Assembly: GCF_007860185.1 (NCBI RefSeq)
Contig: NZ_SJPY01000001.1
Location: 1,279,153-1,343,152, forward strand
DNA from: Novipirellula aureliae
GTDB lineage: Bacteria > Planctomycetota > Planctomycetia > Pirellulales > Pirellulaceae
Direction of reading: 5' to 3'
DNA length: 64,000 nt
Made by a program: the position numbers and the translations under genes. The notes beneath the pieces are model-generated. The model had not been told where the DNA came from. It was given only the letters and a program-made list of their open reading frames with translations, and ran no database searches. Below, one piece after another: positions 1-8,105 of this stretch (positions within the stretch are counted from its first letter, which is position 1; each line of letters opens with the position of its first letter).

Positions 1-427
1 TGCTGTTCCCTCGCAGGATCTCGAATGTGCCCAGGGCGACGAGAAAATTCCAATAGAGAGCCATCAGGTAAAGTCCTTCTCGCCAGGCGAGCTGTGTCTT
101 GCAAAGCCGAGCAAACAACCACAGCATGGTGCCAATCCCGCTCATGGATGCCCAGCCGTAGATCATCGTACTGAGATGCGCCGGACGAACACGTCCGAAC
201 GTCAGCCAAGCGGAATCCGCAAGAAACCCAGGCGTATGGAGCTTGATCGAAGAGACCAATGCCAACAACGACCCCAACAGCAGCCAAAAGACAGCGCTGC
301 CATACCACAACAAAACGACCTGCCGACACGACTGATCGATCAGCCAACGCTCACTCGGCAGGACATCGACAACCTCAGGTTCGACCACCCCAAGCTCGGT
401 TGTTTTCGTTGATGCTGTCTCATTCAT
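1..427 (-). CDS. ccoN: cbb3-type cytochrome c oxidase subunit I, N-terminal part (runs off left edge)
   Basis: Catalytic heme-copper subunit of a high-affinity terminal oxidase in the inner membrane. About 142 N-terminal residues are visible. A membrane segment lies near residues 38-60. The motif GRVRPAHLSTMIYGW (H84) matches the CcoN region that supplies a low-spin heme b histidine. The ATG (427-425) overlaps the stop of the upstream CcoS-like gene as TAATG, so translation is probably coupled. The rest of the gene, with the Cu-B histidines, lies outside the window, so completeness cannot be judged. A heme-copper NO reductase subunit is the main alternative, but the CcoS neighbour favours cbb3 oxidase. 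Confidence 0.8.
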   Translation of the reverse strand, partial: MNETASTKTTELGVVEPEVVDVLPSERWLIDQSCRQVVLLWYGSAVFWLLLGSLLALVSSIKLHTPGFLADSAWLTFGRVRPAHLSTMIYGWASMSGIGTMLWLFARLCKTQLAWREGLYLMALYWNFLVALGTFEILRGNS

Positions 428-645
428 TAAATTTTGCCGTCTTTGCAGTCTGTATTCTGAGGAAACGAATCGGTAACCTTCCCGATCGGCTCGTCCGCAT
501 CGAAAATCGACATCGCATCTCCTTTGATGTTGCTAAACTTTCCCGTCTGGATGGCCCAAACCAAAGCGACGAGGGAGCTGGTTCCTAGCACACCCATGAA
601 AATCCAAATTGCAAAGATGACGGCCACGTTACGATGCCCCCTCAA
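427..645 (-). CDS. ccoS: CcoS-like cbb3 oxidase assembly protein
   Basis: Small 72-residue protein with one membrane helix (about residues 8-30) followed by WAIQTGKFSNIKGDAMSIF. This resembles the CcoS signature, a helix followed by W-A-x-x-x-G-Q-F-D-D-x-x-G. CcoS is needed for cofactor insertion into cbb3 oxidase. The start lies 17 nt inside the upstream SdhB-like gene and the stop overlaps the ATG of ccoN, so all three genes are tightly packed. The family call rests on the motif and neighbours; overall similarity is short. Confidence 0.65.
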   Translation of the reverse strand: MRGHRNVAVIFAIWIFMGVLGTSSLVALVWAIQTGKFSNIKGDAMSIFDADEPIGKVTDSFPQNTDCKDGKI

Positions 646-1489
646 AAAACTTCTTGATCATCTGAATCGTTGCGGCCCGACCGGCCCGAGCCCAAGAAGA
701 CATCAAGGGGATCCCCTTCGGACAAACCGCTTGGCAATTGCCTGCTTTGCCACAGTTCTGAATCCCCCCCGGTGCAATCAGCTTTTCAATTCGATCTTCG
801 TCCGTCATTTTCCCGGTTGGGTGCGAATTCATCAGCACAACTTGACTCATCGCCGCCGCTCCAATGAAGCTCTGGTCCAACACATTGTCACGGCGAGTTT
901 GGTATTCTTCATCGGTTTCCTGGTCGCGGCGTTCAACCGATGCCTTTGTGTACTGTGGACATGCTTCTAGACAACAACCGCAACTCATACATTGGCTAAG
1001 TGGATAGGCTTTCTGTTGCTCCTTTGGTGATTGCAAGGGACCTCGTCCCCTATCGCCGTAGGTGTCCACCGGAATCCAACACTCCAATTTCTGTAGCGCC
1101 CGAAACACCCGGTGTCGATCCACAAACAGATCACGAACCACAGGAAACTTGCTCATTGGACAAAGCTCAATCACGTCACGTCGTTCATCCAACAACGAAT
1201 CAACCAGTGCGGAACATGCCTGTCGGACGCGACCGTTGATCAACATCGTGCAAGAACCACAAACCTCTTCAAGACAGTTGGCGTCATAGGCAACCGGAGT
1301 CGTCCGCTCGCCCGTCGCGGTCGTCGGGTTCGTCGCAATTCGTTGCAAAACCGCCGTGATATTCAGCCCCGGCTCATAGGCCAGCCGAAACGTTTGCCAA
1401 TAGCTGGGACGATCAGGATGATCCTGACGCAAAATGCAAACCTCGAACTCTAGCGGGCGTGACGCATTTGACGATCGCGATCTTTTCAT
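629..1489 (-). CDS. sdhB: Succinate dehydrogenase/fumarate reductase iron-sulfur subunit (SdhB-like)
   Basis: 286 residues. The N-terminal plant-type ferredoxin domain carries C72, C77, C80 and C92 for a [2Fe-2S] cluster (NCLEEVCGSC). The C-terminal domain has CMSCGCCLEACP (about residue 176) and CGKAGNCQAVCPKG (about 250) for the other clusters. These motifs are those of the electron-transfer subunit of succinate:quinone oxidoreductase. The ATG at 1489 is chosen because a longer reading frame back to 1657 runs through an intergenic hairpin. No sdhA or sdhC is present on the visible side. Instead the gene leads into ccoS and ccoN, so it may serve a partner encoded elsewhere or another respiratory complex. 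Family call firm; partner unknown. Confidence 0.85.
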   Translation of the reverse strand: MKRSRSSNASRPLEFEVCILRQDHPDRPSYWQTFRLAYEPGLNITAVLQRIATNPTTATGERTTPVAYDANCLEEVCGSCTMLINGRVRQACSALVDSLLDERRDVIELCPMSKFPVVRDLFVDRHRVFRALQKLECWIPVDTYGDRGRGPLQSPKEQQKAYPLSQCMSCGCCLEACPQYTKASVERRDQETDEEYQTRRDNVLDQSFIGAAAMSQVVLMNSHPTGKMTDEDRIEKLIAPGGIQNCGKAGNCQAVCPKGIPLMSSWARAGRAATIQMIKKFFEGAS

Positions 1490-1600
1490 AGCAGAATCCT
1501 GTAAATCGAGTATCGGGCTGAAGCAACCAAGCCCGCTTGCCGGTTCTGCACGCCTGCGTGTAGAATAGGCATAAGGCAATGGAAAGGCAAGTGTCTGTTT

Positions 1601-1642
1601 CTTCCAGCCGCGGTTCGTCGTTGGATAGGTTGCGGCTGGAAG
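1601..1642. repeat. REP-like hairpin in the divergent promoter region
   Basis: Perfect 11-bp inverted repeat (1601-1611 and 1632-1642, arms CTTCCAGCCGC and GCGGCTGGAAG) between the divergent sdhB-like and cupin genes. It is a member of the 'cttccagcc' palindromic family found at about ten further intergenic sites in this window. Confidence 0.7.
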
Positions 1643-1686
1643 ACACTGCCACATCAAAATAGCTCTCTCTCAAAAAGGTAAATTGA

Positions 1687-2010
1687 ATGGCGATTCATCA
1701 TGCACAAGCAGGCGAGGTTGTGTCCGTCCAACCGTTAGCCGGTGCATTGGCCCAGACGAAGACGACAACGCTCGTGAAGAGCGAGCATCTCGAAGTCCTT
1801 CGCTTGGTGTTACCGGCTGGCAAAGAGATTGCTGAGCATCAAGCGAAGGGCGACGTTACGATCCATTGTCTGGAAGGACGCGTGACGTTTGACGTAGGCG
1901 GCAAGTCGATCGAAATCAGCCAAGGTGAGCTATTTTATTTACACGCAAAAGAGCCCCACAGCGTGCGTTCCATCGAGGATTCGTCATTGTTAGTGACGTT
2001 TTCACTGTAA
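1687..2010 (+). CDS. Small cupin-domain protein
   Basis: 107 residues forming one compact beta-barrel cupin. The first motif is degenerate around PAGKEIAEHQAKGDVTIHCLEG (metal-type His at about 59 and 67) and the second lies near GELFYLHAKEPHSV (H83, H87). Stand-alone cupins of this size are often sensors or small-molecule binders; no substrate can be assigned. It is divergent from the sdhB-like operon and monocistronic. Its last 12 nt (encoding TFSL and the stop) form the beginning of an 80-bp tandem repeat, so the 3' end of the gene has been duplicated downstream. Confidence 0.75.
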   Translation: MAIHHAQAGEVVSVQPLAGALAQTKTTTLVKSEHLEVLRLVLPAGKEIAEHQAKGDVTIHCLEGRVTFDVGGKSIEISQGELFYLHAKEPHSVRSIEDSSLLVTFSL

Positions 2011-2238
2011 TCGTGGCCGGGGATTCGAGGCCCAGTTGTCGATTGAATCGTTTAACGCCAAGCCGATAGGCGACCGCGTTTTCACTGTAATTGTGGCCGG
2101 GGATTCTAGGCCCAGTTGTCGATTGAATCGTTTAACGCCAAGCCGATAGGCGACCGCGTTTTCACTGTAATTGTGGCCGGGGATTCTAGGCCCAGTTGTC
2201 AATTGAATCGTTTAACGCCAAGCCGATAGGCGACCGCG
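1999..2238. repeat. 80-bp tandem repeat, three copies
   Basis: Three near-identical 80-bp units begin at 1999, 2079 and 2159. Each starts with TTTTCACTGTAA, which is the coding end and stop codon of the cupin gene in unit 1, and ends with a REP-type segment (TTTAACGCCAAGCCGATAGG). The copies differ at only a few positions, so the expansion is recent. Confidence 0.9.
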
Positions 2239-2330
2239 TTTTCAGCCATACCGACGCCTATCCTCAATCATCGAACGACTTTCGTCGGCCTTGATCGCGG
2301 ATAAACTGTCGTTATGGGGAGGACTTCCGT

Positions 2331-2957
2331 ATGGTTCATGGATATCACATCGTCTTGCCGATGTATGGATTCTGGTTACCAAACGATCCGCAAGGTTCTT
2401 GGTCGGACTTTGTTCGCCGCTGGGAGTTGGTTCGGTTTGGTCATGCAACGAAATCGATCCACCGCCGCGAGATTGAGGAATTGACGCCGCAGGAAATCGT
2501 TGATCGAAATGCTGCGAGGGCGAGTTTGGCATATCCGGCGGTTTCAGTATCAGGCGAACAGGCTCTGAGCATTGCCAACGGTTTCGCAAAGCACTGCGTC
2601 AAGAACAACTACACCATTTGGGCGTGTGCGATTCTTCCCGAGCACACTCACATGGTCATCGCCCGCCATACATTTAAGGTCGAGCAGATGGCAAATTTGT
2701 TGAAAGGTGCAGCCACGCGGCGGATCATTGCAGACGACAGGCATCCGCTGCAATCCTTTGCCAAACCAGGATCGCGACCACCCCAGATGTGGGCAACGCA
2801 TCTTTGGAAAACCTTTTTGGACAGCGAGCCTGCGATTGAGGAAGCAATTGCCTATGTCTGGGACAATCCGATGAAAGAAGACAAACCCAAGCAAACATGG
2901 AAGTTCGTTACGCCGTTTGCGGGACTCGGTGTCGGTGGTTGGGTCACCTATCACTAG
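2331..2957 (+). CDS. REP-associated tyrosine transposase (RAYT, IS200-like Y1 family)
   Basis: 208 residues. RAYTs are single-copy relatives of IS200/IS605 transposases thought to move or process REP palindromes. The HUH-type motif is LPEHTHMV (H105, H107). The likely catalytic tyrosine is in AYVWDNPMKE (about residue 178), equivalent to the Y-x-x-x-N-P block of the family. The start at 2331 is supported by GGAGG 8 nt upstream. The gene is flanked on both sides by clusters of the palindromes its family is expected to recognise (1999-2238 and 2962-3196), and further copies occur at 6.9 and 8.0 kb. It looks intact. Confidence 0.85.
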   Translation: MVHGYHIVLPMYGFWLPNDPQGSWSDFVRRWELVRFGHATKSIHRREIEELTPQEIVDRNAARASLAYPAVSVSGEQALSIANGFAKHCVKNNYTIWACAILPEHTHMVIARHTFKVEQMANLLKGAATRRIIADDRHPLQSFAKPGSRPPQMWATHLWKTFLDSEPAIEEAIAYVWDNPMKEDKPKQTWKFVTPFAGLGVGGWVTYH

Positions 2958-2961
2958 CCGA

Positions 2962-3196
2962 CTCGTTTAACGCCAAGCCGATAGGCGACCGCGTTTACCG
3001 AAAAGCCGACGCCTATCGGCTAGGCGTTAAACGAAAGCCGACGCCTATCGGCTAGGCGTTAAACGAAGAGCCGACGCCTATTGGCTAAGCGTTAAACGAA
3101 AAGCCGACGCCTATCGGCTAGGCGTTAAACGAAGAGCCGACGCCTAGCCGATAGGCGTTAAACGAAAGCTAACGCCTATTGGCTGGCGTTAAACGA
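2962..3196. repeat. REP palindrome cluster (family A) flanking the RAYT gene
   Basis: About seven head-to-tail copies of a unit of about 35-40 bp with the core AGCCGACGCCTATCGGCT and boundaries GGCGTTAAACGA. The arms AGCCGA and TCGGCT pair. Alternative pairing CGCCTA/TAGGCG is possible in the longer copies. Orientation alternates between copies, as expected for REPs substituted or expanded by a RAYT. Confidence 0.85.
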
Positions 3197-3253
3197 TTTA
3201 TATTGCTGCGACTTTCGGGCCACAGTTACGTTTTATTCAAAAGGAAACATTAA

Positions 3254-4405
3254 ATGACACGGCAACCGGATTGGAATCCGAAATCAACCGAAGTACTTTA
3301 CGACCAACGCGCGGCCTACGACAAGATGCGAAAAACGTGTCCGGTCGCCTATAGCGAGATGCTGGGTTGGTCGCTGTTTCGACATCAGGATATCCGTCGC
3401 GTGCTGGACGACCACGAGACGTTCAGCAGCAATGTGTCGCGGCATATTTCAGTACCCAACGGCATGGACCCGCCGGAACATACAAAGTTCCGCAAACTCA
3501 TCGAACCCTTGTTTCGCCCCGAACCCATGGCGGCTTTCGAGCCCAAATGTCGTGCGATTACCGGTACGTTGTTCGACTCGCTCTTGGCCCGCACCAATGT
3601 CGAGTTCCTGTTCGAATTTGCTCGCCCGTTTGCCGTGCGGACCCAGTGCGAATCGGTCGGTTGGCACGAAAGCATGTATGAGCCGCTGCGGGATTGGACA
3701 CGAAAGAACCAAGAGGCCACTTTCGCACAAAACCGCAACGAGATGAAACGGATCGCCGAGGAGTTCGAAGGTTTTGTCGCAGAGTTACTCGATCAGCGTC
3801 GGCGGAACCCCACGACCGATGAGCACGACGTGATCACCAGTCTACTGGAGGCCCGAGTCGATGATCGACCACTTCGCAATGAGGAAATTGTTAGCATTTT
3901 GCGGAACTGGACAGTTGGCGAAATCGGGACCATCTCCGCTGCGATCGGGATTTTAGCTCACGCGCTGGCGACCCATCTCGACGTTCAAGAGAGACTTCGC
4001 GAGCAGCCGGATTTGATCCCTTCCGCGATTGAAGAAATCCTGCGGGCTCACGGGCCGCTGGTTGCCAATCGTCGCGTGACGACATGCCCAGTGACAATGG
4101 GTGGTCGCAAAATCGAGGCGGGTGAGCGGATTTCAATGAACTGGATTTCCGCAAACCGCGATGAGCGGGTATTTGACGATGCCGATCAGATCCGTTTGGA
4201 TCGTGATCCGTCGGCCAATCTATTGTGGGGTGCAGGGATTCACGGTTGCCCCGGAGCACCATTGGCGCGATTGGAAATGCGAGTTGCAATCGAAGAGTTA
4301 CTCAAGCGAACGACGCAAATCAAGCTGAACGAAAGGTATCCGGCAACCTTAGCAACGTTTCCCGCCAGTGGTTTTGCAACGTTACCGGTCACGCTGCGGC
4401 GTTGA
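3254..4405 (+). CDS. Cytochrome P450
   Basis: 383 residues, a typical length for a soluble bacterial class I P450. The heme loop is WGAGIHGCPGAPLARLEMR with cysteine ligand C332. The ExxR motif of helix K is EEILR (about residue 259). The I-helix segment VGEIGTISAA keeps the threonine but replaces the usual A/G-G-x-D/E-T pattern. It would need ferredoxin and a reductase encoded elsewhere; none is adjacent. Substrate unknown. The gene follows the REP cluster and is followed directly by a copy of the second palindrome family (about 4409-4437). Confidence 0.92.
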   Translation: MTRQPDWNPKSTEVLYDQRAAYDKMRKTCPVAYSEMLGWSLFRHQDIRRVLDDHETFSSNVSRHISVPNGMDPPEHTKFRKLIEPLFRPEPMAAFEPKCRAITGTLFDSLLARTNVEFLFEFARPFAVRTQCESVGWHESMYEPLRDWTRKNQEATFAQNRNEMKRIAEEFEGFVAELLDQRRRNPTTDEHDVITSLLEARVDDRPLRNEEIVSILRNWTVGEIGTISAAIGILAHALATHLDVQERLREQPDLIPSAIEEILRAHGPLVANRRVTTCPVTMGGRKIEAGERISMNWISANRDERVFDDADQIRLDRDPSANLLWGAGIHGCPGAPLARLEMRVAIEELLKRTTQIKLNERYPATLATFPASGFATLPVTLRR

Positions 4406-4509
4406 ACAGCGTGGCTGTGGCTTCCAGCCGCAGTCCGAAACGGTGTGCTTCGGTGACTCCATCGATACCGCCGCCGATGACGGACGACTACTCGTTGGAA
4501 ACGAGAGAA

Positions 4510-4898
4510 GGATGACACGGTGAGGATTCATGAAAGGTTGCAGTCGGGCTTGGACGTGCAAGCGAGCGAACGCAGCCTCGCACTCATCCGCATTCAGACG
4601 CTCCATCTCCGTCGCTCGACCGACAGGAATTAGAAAGAAGACCGACCACAACGCGATGTCGAGTTCACCGAACCGCTCGCCCATCGTTTCAATCTGATCG
4701 ACGTTGGCTGGCGTTGGCATCGTGCGTGGCCGCATCTGTACCATCGACGCTAATCGCCATCCGTGAAATGCCTGCATCACGAAGCCGACGAATCGATTCG
4801 CGATTCACCAGCGGCGTTGCACTCGGGGTGATCGAAACGTCGATGCCAGCGTCGACCGCGTATTCGATCCGTTCGTAGATTGTCTTGAACTCGCGCAA
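4510..4898 (-). pseudogene. Relic of a radical SAM protein (TIGR04053-like)
   Basis: Two reading frames together match the middle of a radical SAM/SPASM protein of the heme-associated TIGR04053 type. The first frame (4898 to about 4700) contains YAVDAGIDVSITPSATPLV and RRLRDAGISRMAISVDGTDA. It then jumps frame into PANVDQIETMGERFGELDIA and WSVFFLIPVGRATEMERLNA. About 30-40 residues expected between HDA and NVDQ are missing. The N-terminal CxxxCxxC cluster and the C-terminal SPASM part are absent. This cannot make an active enzyme. Family recognised from memory of conserved blocks, not by search. Confidence 0.75.
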
Positions 4899-5163
4899 TC
4901 ATACCGAAAAATCCAATGGTGAATGAATATCGTCCACGTACCTTACCATAACGTGCACCTTTGCGTATATTATAGGATGTAGTAGGAATTCTGCGGCGAA
5001 ATGTCACCCATGCGTTCTTCCTGTTCTGCGGTCGTCTGTCCACCAAGAGTTGTTTTGCTTGCGACGGACAACACGACAATCAACATCAAGGGCAGCCCCA
5101 GACATACTGGACAATCGGCTGCTTGGTTGTGGTCCCTCACATCTATTCAATTGGATCCATTTC

Positions 5164-6444
5164 ATGACGCATCGAGTTGTCATCATAGGCGGTGGATTTG
5201 GCGGACTGCATGCCGCGAAAAAGCTCAAGGATCCGGCGATTGCTGTGACGCTGATCGATCGTCGCAACTTCCATTTGTTCCAGCCGCTTCTTTACCAAGT
5301 CGCCACTGGCGGGTTGTCGCCTGCGAACATTGCATCGCCGTTAAGGGCGATCCTGCGAAAGCAGAAGAATGTCGACATCGTTCTCGGTGAAGCGATCGAT
5401 ATCGACTGCGTCCAAAAACAAGTGGTTCTTCGCGATCGCCGGATATCGTACGACTCGTTAATTGTTGCCAGCGGCGCACACCACGACTACTTTGGGCATC
5501 CCCAGTGGGAACCTTTTGCGCCTGGCCTAAAGACGGTCGAGGATGCGACAGAAATCCGTAGGCGAATTTTGTCGGCACTTGAAACCGCAGAATTGTCAAC
5601 CGACGATGATCTGATCGCACGCTGTTTGACGTTTGTGGTCGTGGGCGGTGGCCCGACGGGTGTCGAGTTAGCTGGCGCACTGGGCGAATTAACCCGGCGA
5701 ACCTTGAGAGACAACTTTCGACGCATCGACGCCAGTAGTGCGAAGATTCTGCTAATCGAGGGCGAAGATCGAGTTTTACCAATGTACTCGCCCGATTTAT
5801 CCGAAACCGCAAAACAATCACTACAGCGTTTAGGCGTCAGCGTGCTATGCAATGCGAGAGTAACCGAGGTGAACGCGAAGGGAGTCCAAGTCCAGTTTGC
5901 TGATGCAACCCAAGAGATTCCCGCGAAAACGGTGTTGTGGGGCGCCGGCGTGCGAGCATCGAGACTCGGCAAAGTGATCGCTGAATCGACGAACGCTCAA
6001 CTCGATCGTAGCGGTCGTGTGATTGTAGAAAGCGATTGTACGATCTCAGACCATCGAGAAATGTTTGTCATCGGCGACTTGGCTGCATTTGAAGACGAAC
6101 GAAGGAACCAGCTTCCAGGCGTCGCACCGGTGGCGATTCAGCAAGGCAGGTACGTTGCCGGCCTGATCCGAGACCGGTTAAACGGAAAAGCGACAAAACC
6201 GTTCGTTTATCGAGATCACGGAAAAATGTCGACGATTGGCCGAGCGGCGGCCGTAGCCGAAATCGGCTCTTGGCACCTCACCGGTTTCGTTGCTTGGGTG
6301 GCTTGGTTGCTCGTCCATCTGATGCAGCTCGTCGGGTTCGAGAACCGCGTGCTTGTTCTTATTCAATGGGCGGGAAACTACTTCACGCGAAACCGAGCGG
6401 CGCGGTTGATTACTCAAACGGAGAACGCAGGGGGCAACGATTGA
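5164..6444 (+). CDS. ndh: Type II NADH:quinone oxidoreductase (NDH-2)
   Basis: 426 residues. Single-subunit flavoprotein on the inner face of the membrane that passes electrons from NADH to quinone without pumping protons. The N-terminal FAD fold is VVIIGGGFGGLHAAKKL (residues 4-20), the NAD-binding fold is VVVGGGPTGVELAGALGEL (about 158-176), and the second FAD motif is MFVIGDLAAFE (about 300). A hydrophobic C-terminal stretch with FVAWVAWLLVHLMQLVGF is usual for membrane-bound NDH-2. The start at 5164 is chosen because the FAD fold begins 4 residues later. Monocistronic. Confidence 0.9.
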   Translation: MTHRVVIIGGGFGGLHAAKKLKDPAIAVTLIDRRNFHLFQPLLYQVATGGLSPANIASPLRAILRKQKNVDIVLGEAIDIDCVQKQVVLRDRRISYDSLIVASGAHHDYFGHPQWEPFAPGLKTVEDATEIRRRILSALETAELSTDDDLIARCLTFVVVGGGPTGVELAGALGELTRRTLRDNFRRIDASSAKILLIEGEDRVLPMYSPDLSETAKQSLQRLGVSVLCNARVTEVNAKGVQVQFADATQEIPAKTVLWGAGVRASRLGKVIAESTNAQLDRSGRVIVESDCTISDHREMFVIGDLAAFEDERRNQLPGVAPVAIQQGRYVAGLIRDRLNGKATKPFVYRDHGKMSTIGRAAAVAEIGSWHLTGFVAWVAWLLVHLMQLVGFENRVLVLIQWAGNYFTRNRAARLITQTENAGGND

Positions 6445-6644
6445 AAAAGTTGAAATGAAAACTGCAAAATGCAAATTGTGTTTGCGATTGTCCAACATCT
6501 ATCTATTTGTAGTTCTCCGTTCTCAATTTCCAATGATCGAACCCATCCGCAATGCTTCCATCAGCCCACGGCAGGGAGCAAAACATAGCAAAACATCACG
6601 GAATTATTCCCGTACGCCTGCATCGACGAGTGCGCGACTGATTC

Positions 6645-6836
6645 TCAACGATTCTTCGATTCATTGCGACGATACGTTCGATGCTCCGATGTATCAATTG
6701 TCGTGAAGCCGCGATCGATCAAGTCATCCAGCATAGCGAAAGACGCTTGTTCATTGAGTGTCCAGCCAAAGACACAGCCACCGAACACGATTGGCGAGAT
6801 TTGCAAATCGGTCTTTCCAAGTTGTTTCGTTTTCAT
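6645..6836 (-). pseudogene. N-terminal fragment of an aldo/keto reductase
   Basis: The first 50 or so residues (MKTKQLGKTDLQISPIVFGG, then CVFGWTLNEQASFAMLDDLI and DRGFTTIDT) match the start of the aldo/keto reductase barrel up to the first conserved aspartate region. The frame then becomes unrelated and stops, so about 80 percent of the usual 300-residue protein is missing. A good ribosome-binding site (AAGGAAATTTC before ATG) is still present, suggesting recent loss. Confidence 0.7.
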
Positions 6837-6887
6837 GAAATTTCCTTTTTGTTAATCGCATCATCAGGGATCAGTCGGCATAACTCG

Positions 6888-6956
6888 TTTAACGTCTAGC
6901 CGAAGGCATCGACTCTTCCGTAAACGGTCGCCTACAGCTTGTCGTTAAACGATAAG
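6888..6956. repeat. Diverged REP family A copies
   Basis: CTCGTTTAACGTCTAGCCGA and a partner ending GTCGTTAAACGATAAGCCGA share the TTTAACG and TTAAACGA boundaries of the clusters around the RAYT gene but have changed cores. Confidence 0.6.
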
Positions 6957-7087
6957 CCGAGACGGAACGATTCAATCGACATCCTCCCTAGGGAGGATGA
7001 AGTTGTTTGTCGCCGCCATTGCATCCTGCATGCCGACGCATAGAATGGAAGTGTCGCCCATTTCCTTGATGATGGAAGGAGTCAGCC

Positions 7088-7731
7088 ATGAGCATTGCGT
7101 ACGATTTACCGACCGCAACGAAGCTCGATCCTGCCGAGCTGAACGATTGGTATGCGTCGCTCGATAGTGTTGCAGCGCGTTCTAATTCTGTGTGTATACC
7201 TGAACTACTTTCCGCGTTGCAGTCGCGGTCAAAGAGCTATGGCACTGGAATACCTAGCCCGATAACGACGCCCTATGTCAATACAATTCCGGTCGATCAG
7301 CAGGCCGCCTATCCTGGCGATCTTCCGCTCGAAAAACGGGTTCGCAACTTGATCCGCTGGAACGCGATGCTCTGGCGGTCGATCGCGACAATGCTTTGCA
7401 TCCGGATCGGCCAAAACGCCAAAGCTATCTCGAAGAGATGCTTGATGGAATGAATGGCCCGGTGATTGCAGTGACCGACTACATCAAACGGGTGCCTGAT
7501 CAAATTCCTCAATGGGTGCCGGGCCAGTACATAATGCTGGGGACCGATGGTTTCGGACGCAGTGATACTCGGGAAGCGCTGCGACGCCACTTCGAGGTGG
7601 ATGCAGAGCATATCGCTTACGCTGCCCTGAGAGCGTTTTCCAAGTCGTTTGATTTTGAGCCAGCAAGACTTTCCAGCGCGATGGACATACTAAACATTGA
7701 TCCGCAAAGCATCGACCCAGCGCCAGCATAG
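7088..7731 (+). pseudogene. aceE: Pyruvate dehydrogenase E1 (AceE) with a large internal deletion
   Basis: The first frame (7088 to about 7370) matches the AceE N-terminus, including TPYVNTIPVDQQAAYPGDLP and RNLIRWNAM. The second frame (about 7365-7731) matches the extreme C-terminus, including GPVIAVTDYIKRVPDQI, LGTDGFGRSDTREALRRHFE and a final ILNIDPQSIDP. A full homodimeric E1 is about 890 residues; here about 700 residues, with the thiamine diphosphate site, are gone and the two ends are joined out of frame. The retained ends are well conserved, so the deletion is probably recent. It lies in a stretch with two other relics. Confidence 0.85.
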
Positions 7732-7740
7732 GAAGAGTAC

Positions 7741-7804
7741 GTGGCTGTGGCTTCCAGCCGCAGTTGCCATGGGGAAGAGGACGGCGGCTAGAAGCCACAG
7801 TCAC
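7741..7804. repeat. Palindromic repeat, family B
   Basis: Inverted pair GTGGCTGTGGCTTC (7741-7754) and GAAGCCACAGTCAC (7791-7804) with one mismatch, loop about 36 nt. It begins 9 nt after the aceE relic stop. Confidence 0.8.
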
Positions 7805-7973
7805 GTTTAGAGAACACTAGCAAACCAACCACCTAACACGAGGCTAGACGATGTTGACGAACGTACAACTAATCAAAAAACACGTCATCGCTACTCGTCG
7901 GCATGAAGGTCAACGAGGACAACATCCGTAGCGAAGAGTTTTCGGGTTATTGAGAACGATGCCCCTGCTTTGT

Positions 7974-8095
7974 TTAACGATGAGCCGCAGGCGTAGGCGG
8001 ATGCCGCAAAACGCGGTCGCCTATCGGCTTGGCGTTAAACGAGTAATGACAAAACGCGGTCGCCTATCGGCTTGGCGTTAAACGAGTTATGACAA
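7974..8095. repeat. REP family A copies upstream of ovoA
   Basis: One diverged copy (GTTTAACGATGAGCCGCAGG) and two direct copies of a 46-bp unit with AACGCGGTCGCCTATCGGCT and GGCGTTAAACGAG. They match the 80-bp repeat and the RAYT-flanking clusters. The last copy ends about 10 nt before the ovoA start, so it is probably within the ovoA leader. The rest of 7805-7973 shows no convincing gene. Confidence 0.8.
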
Positions 8096-8105
8096 GGAAC
8101 CAAAC

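Noticed and set aside
1490..1657. Longer start for the SdhB-like gene
   Set aside because: The extension runs through the family B hairpin and adds residues foreign to the family; the ATG at 1489 fits the SdhB N-terminus.
2331..2957. Complete IS200/IS605 insertion sequence
   Set aside because: No tnpB, no typical subterminal hairpin ends and no target-site pattern; the flanking palindromes and motif type fit a RAYT better.
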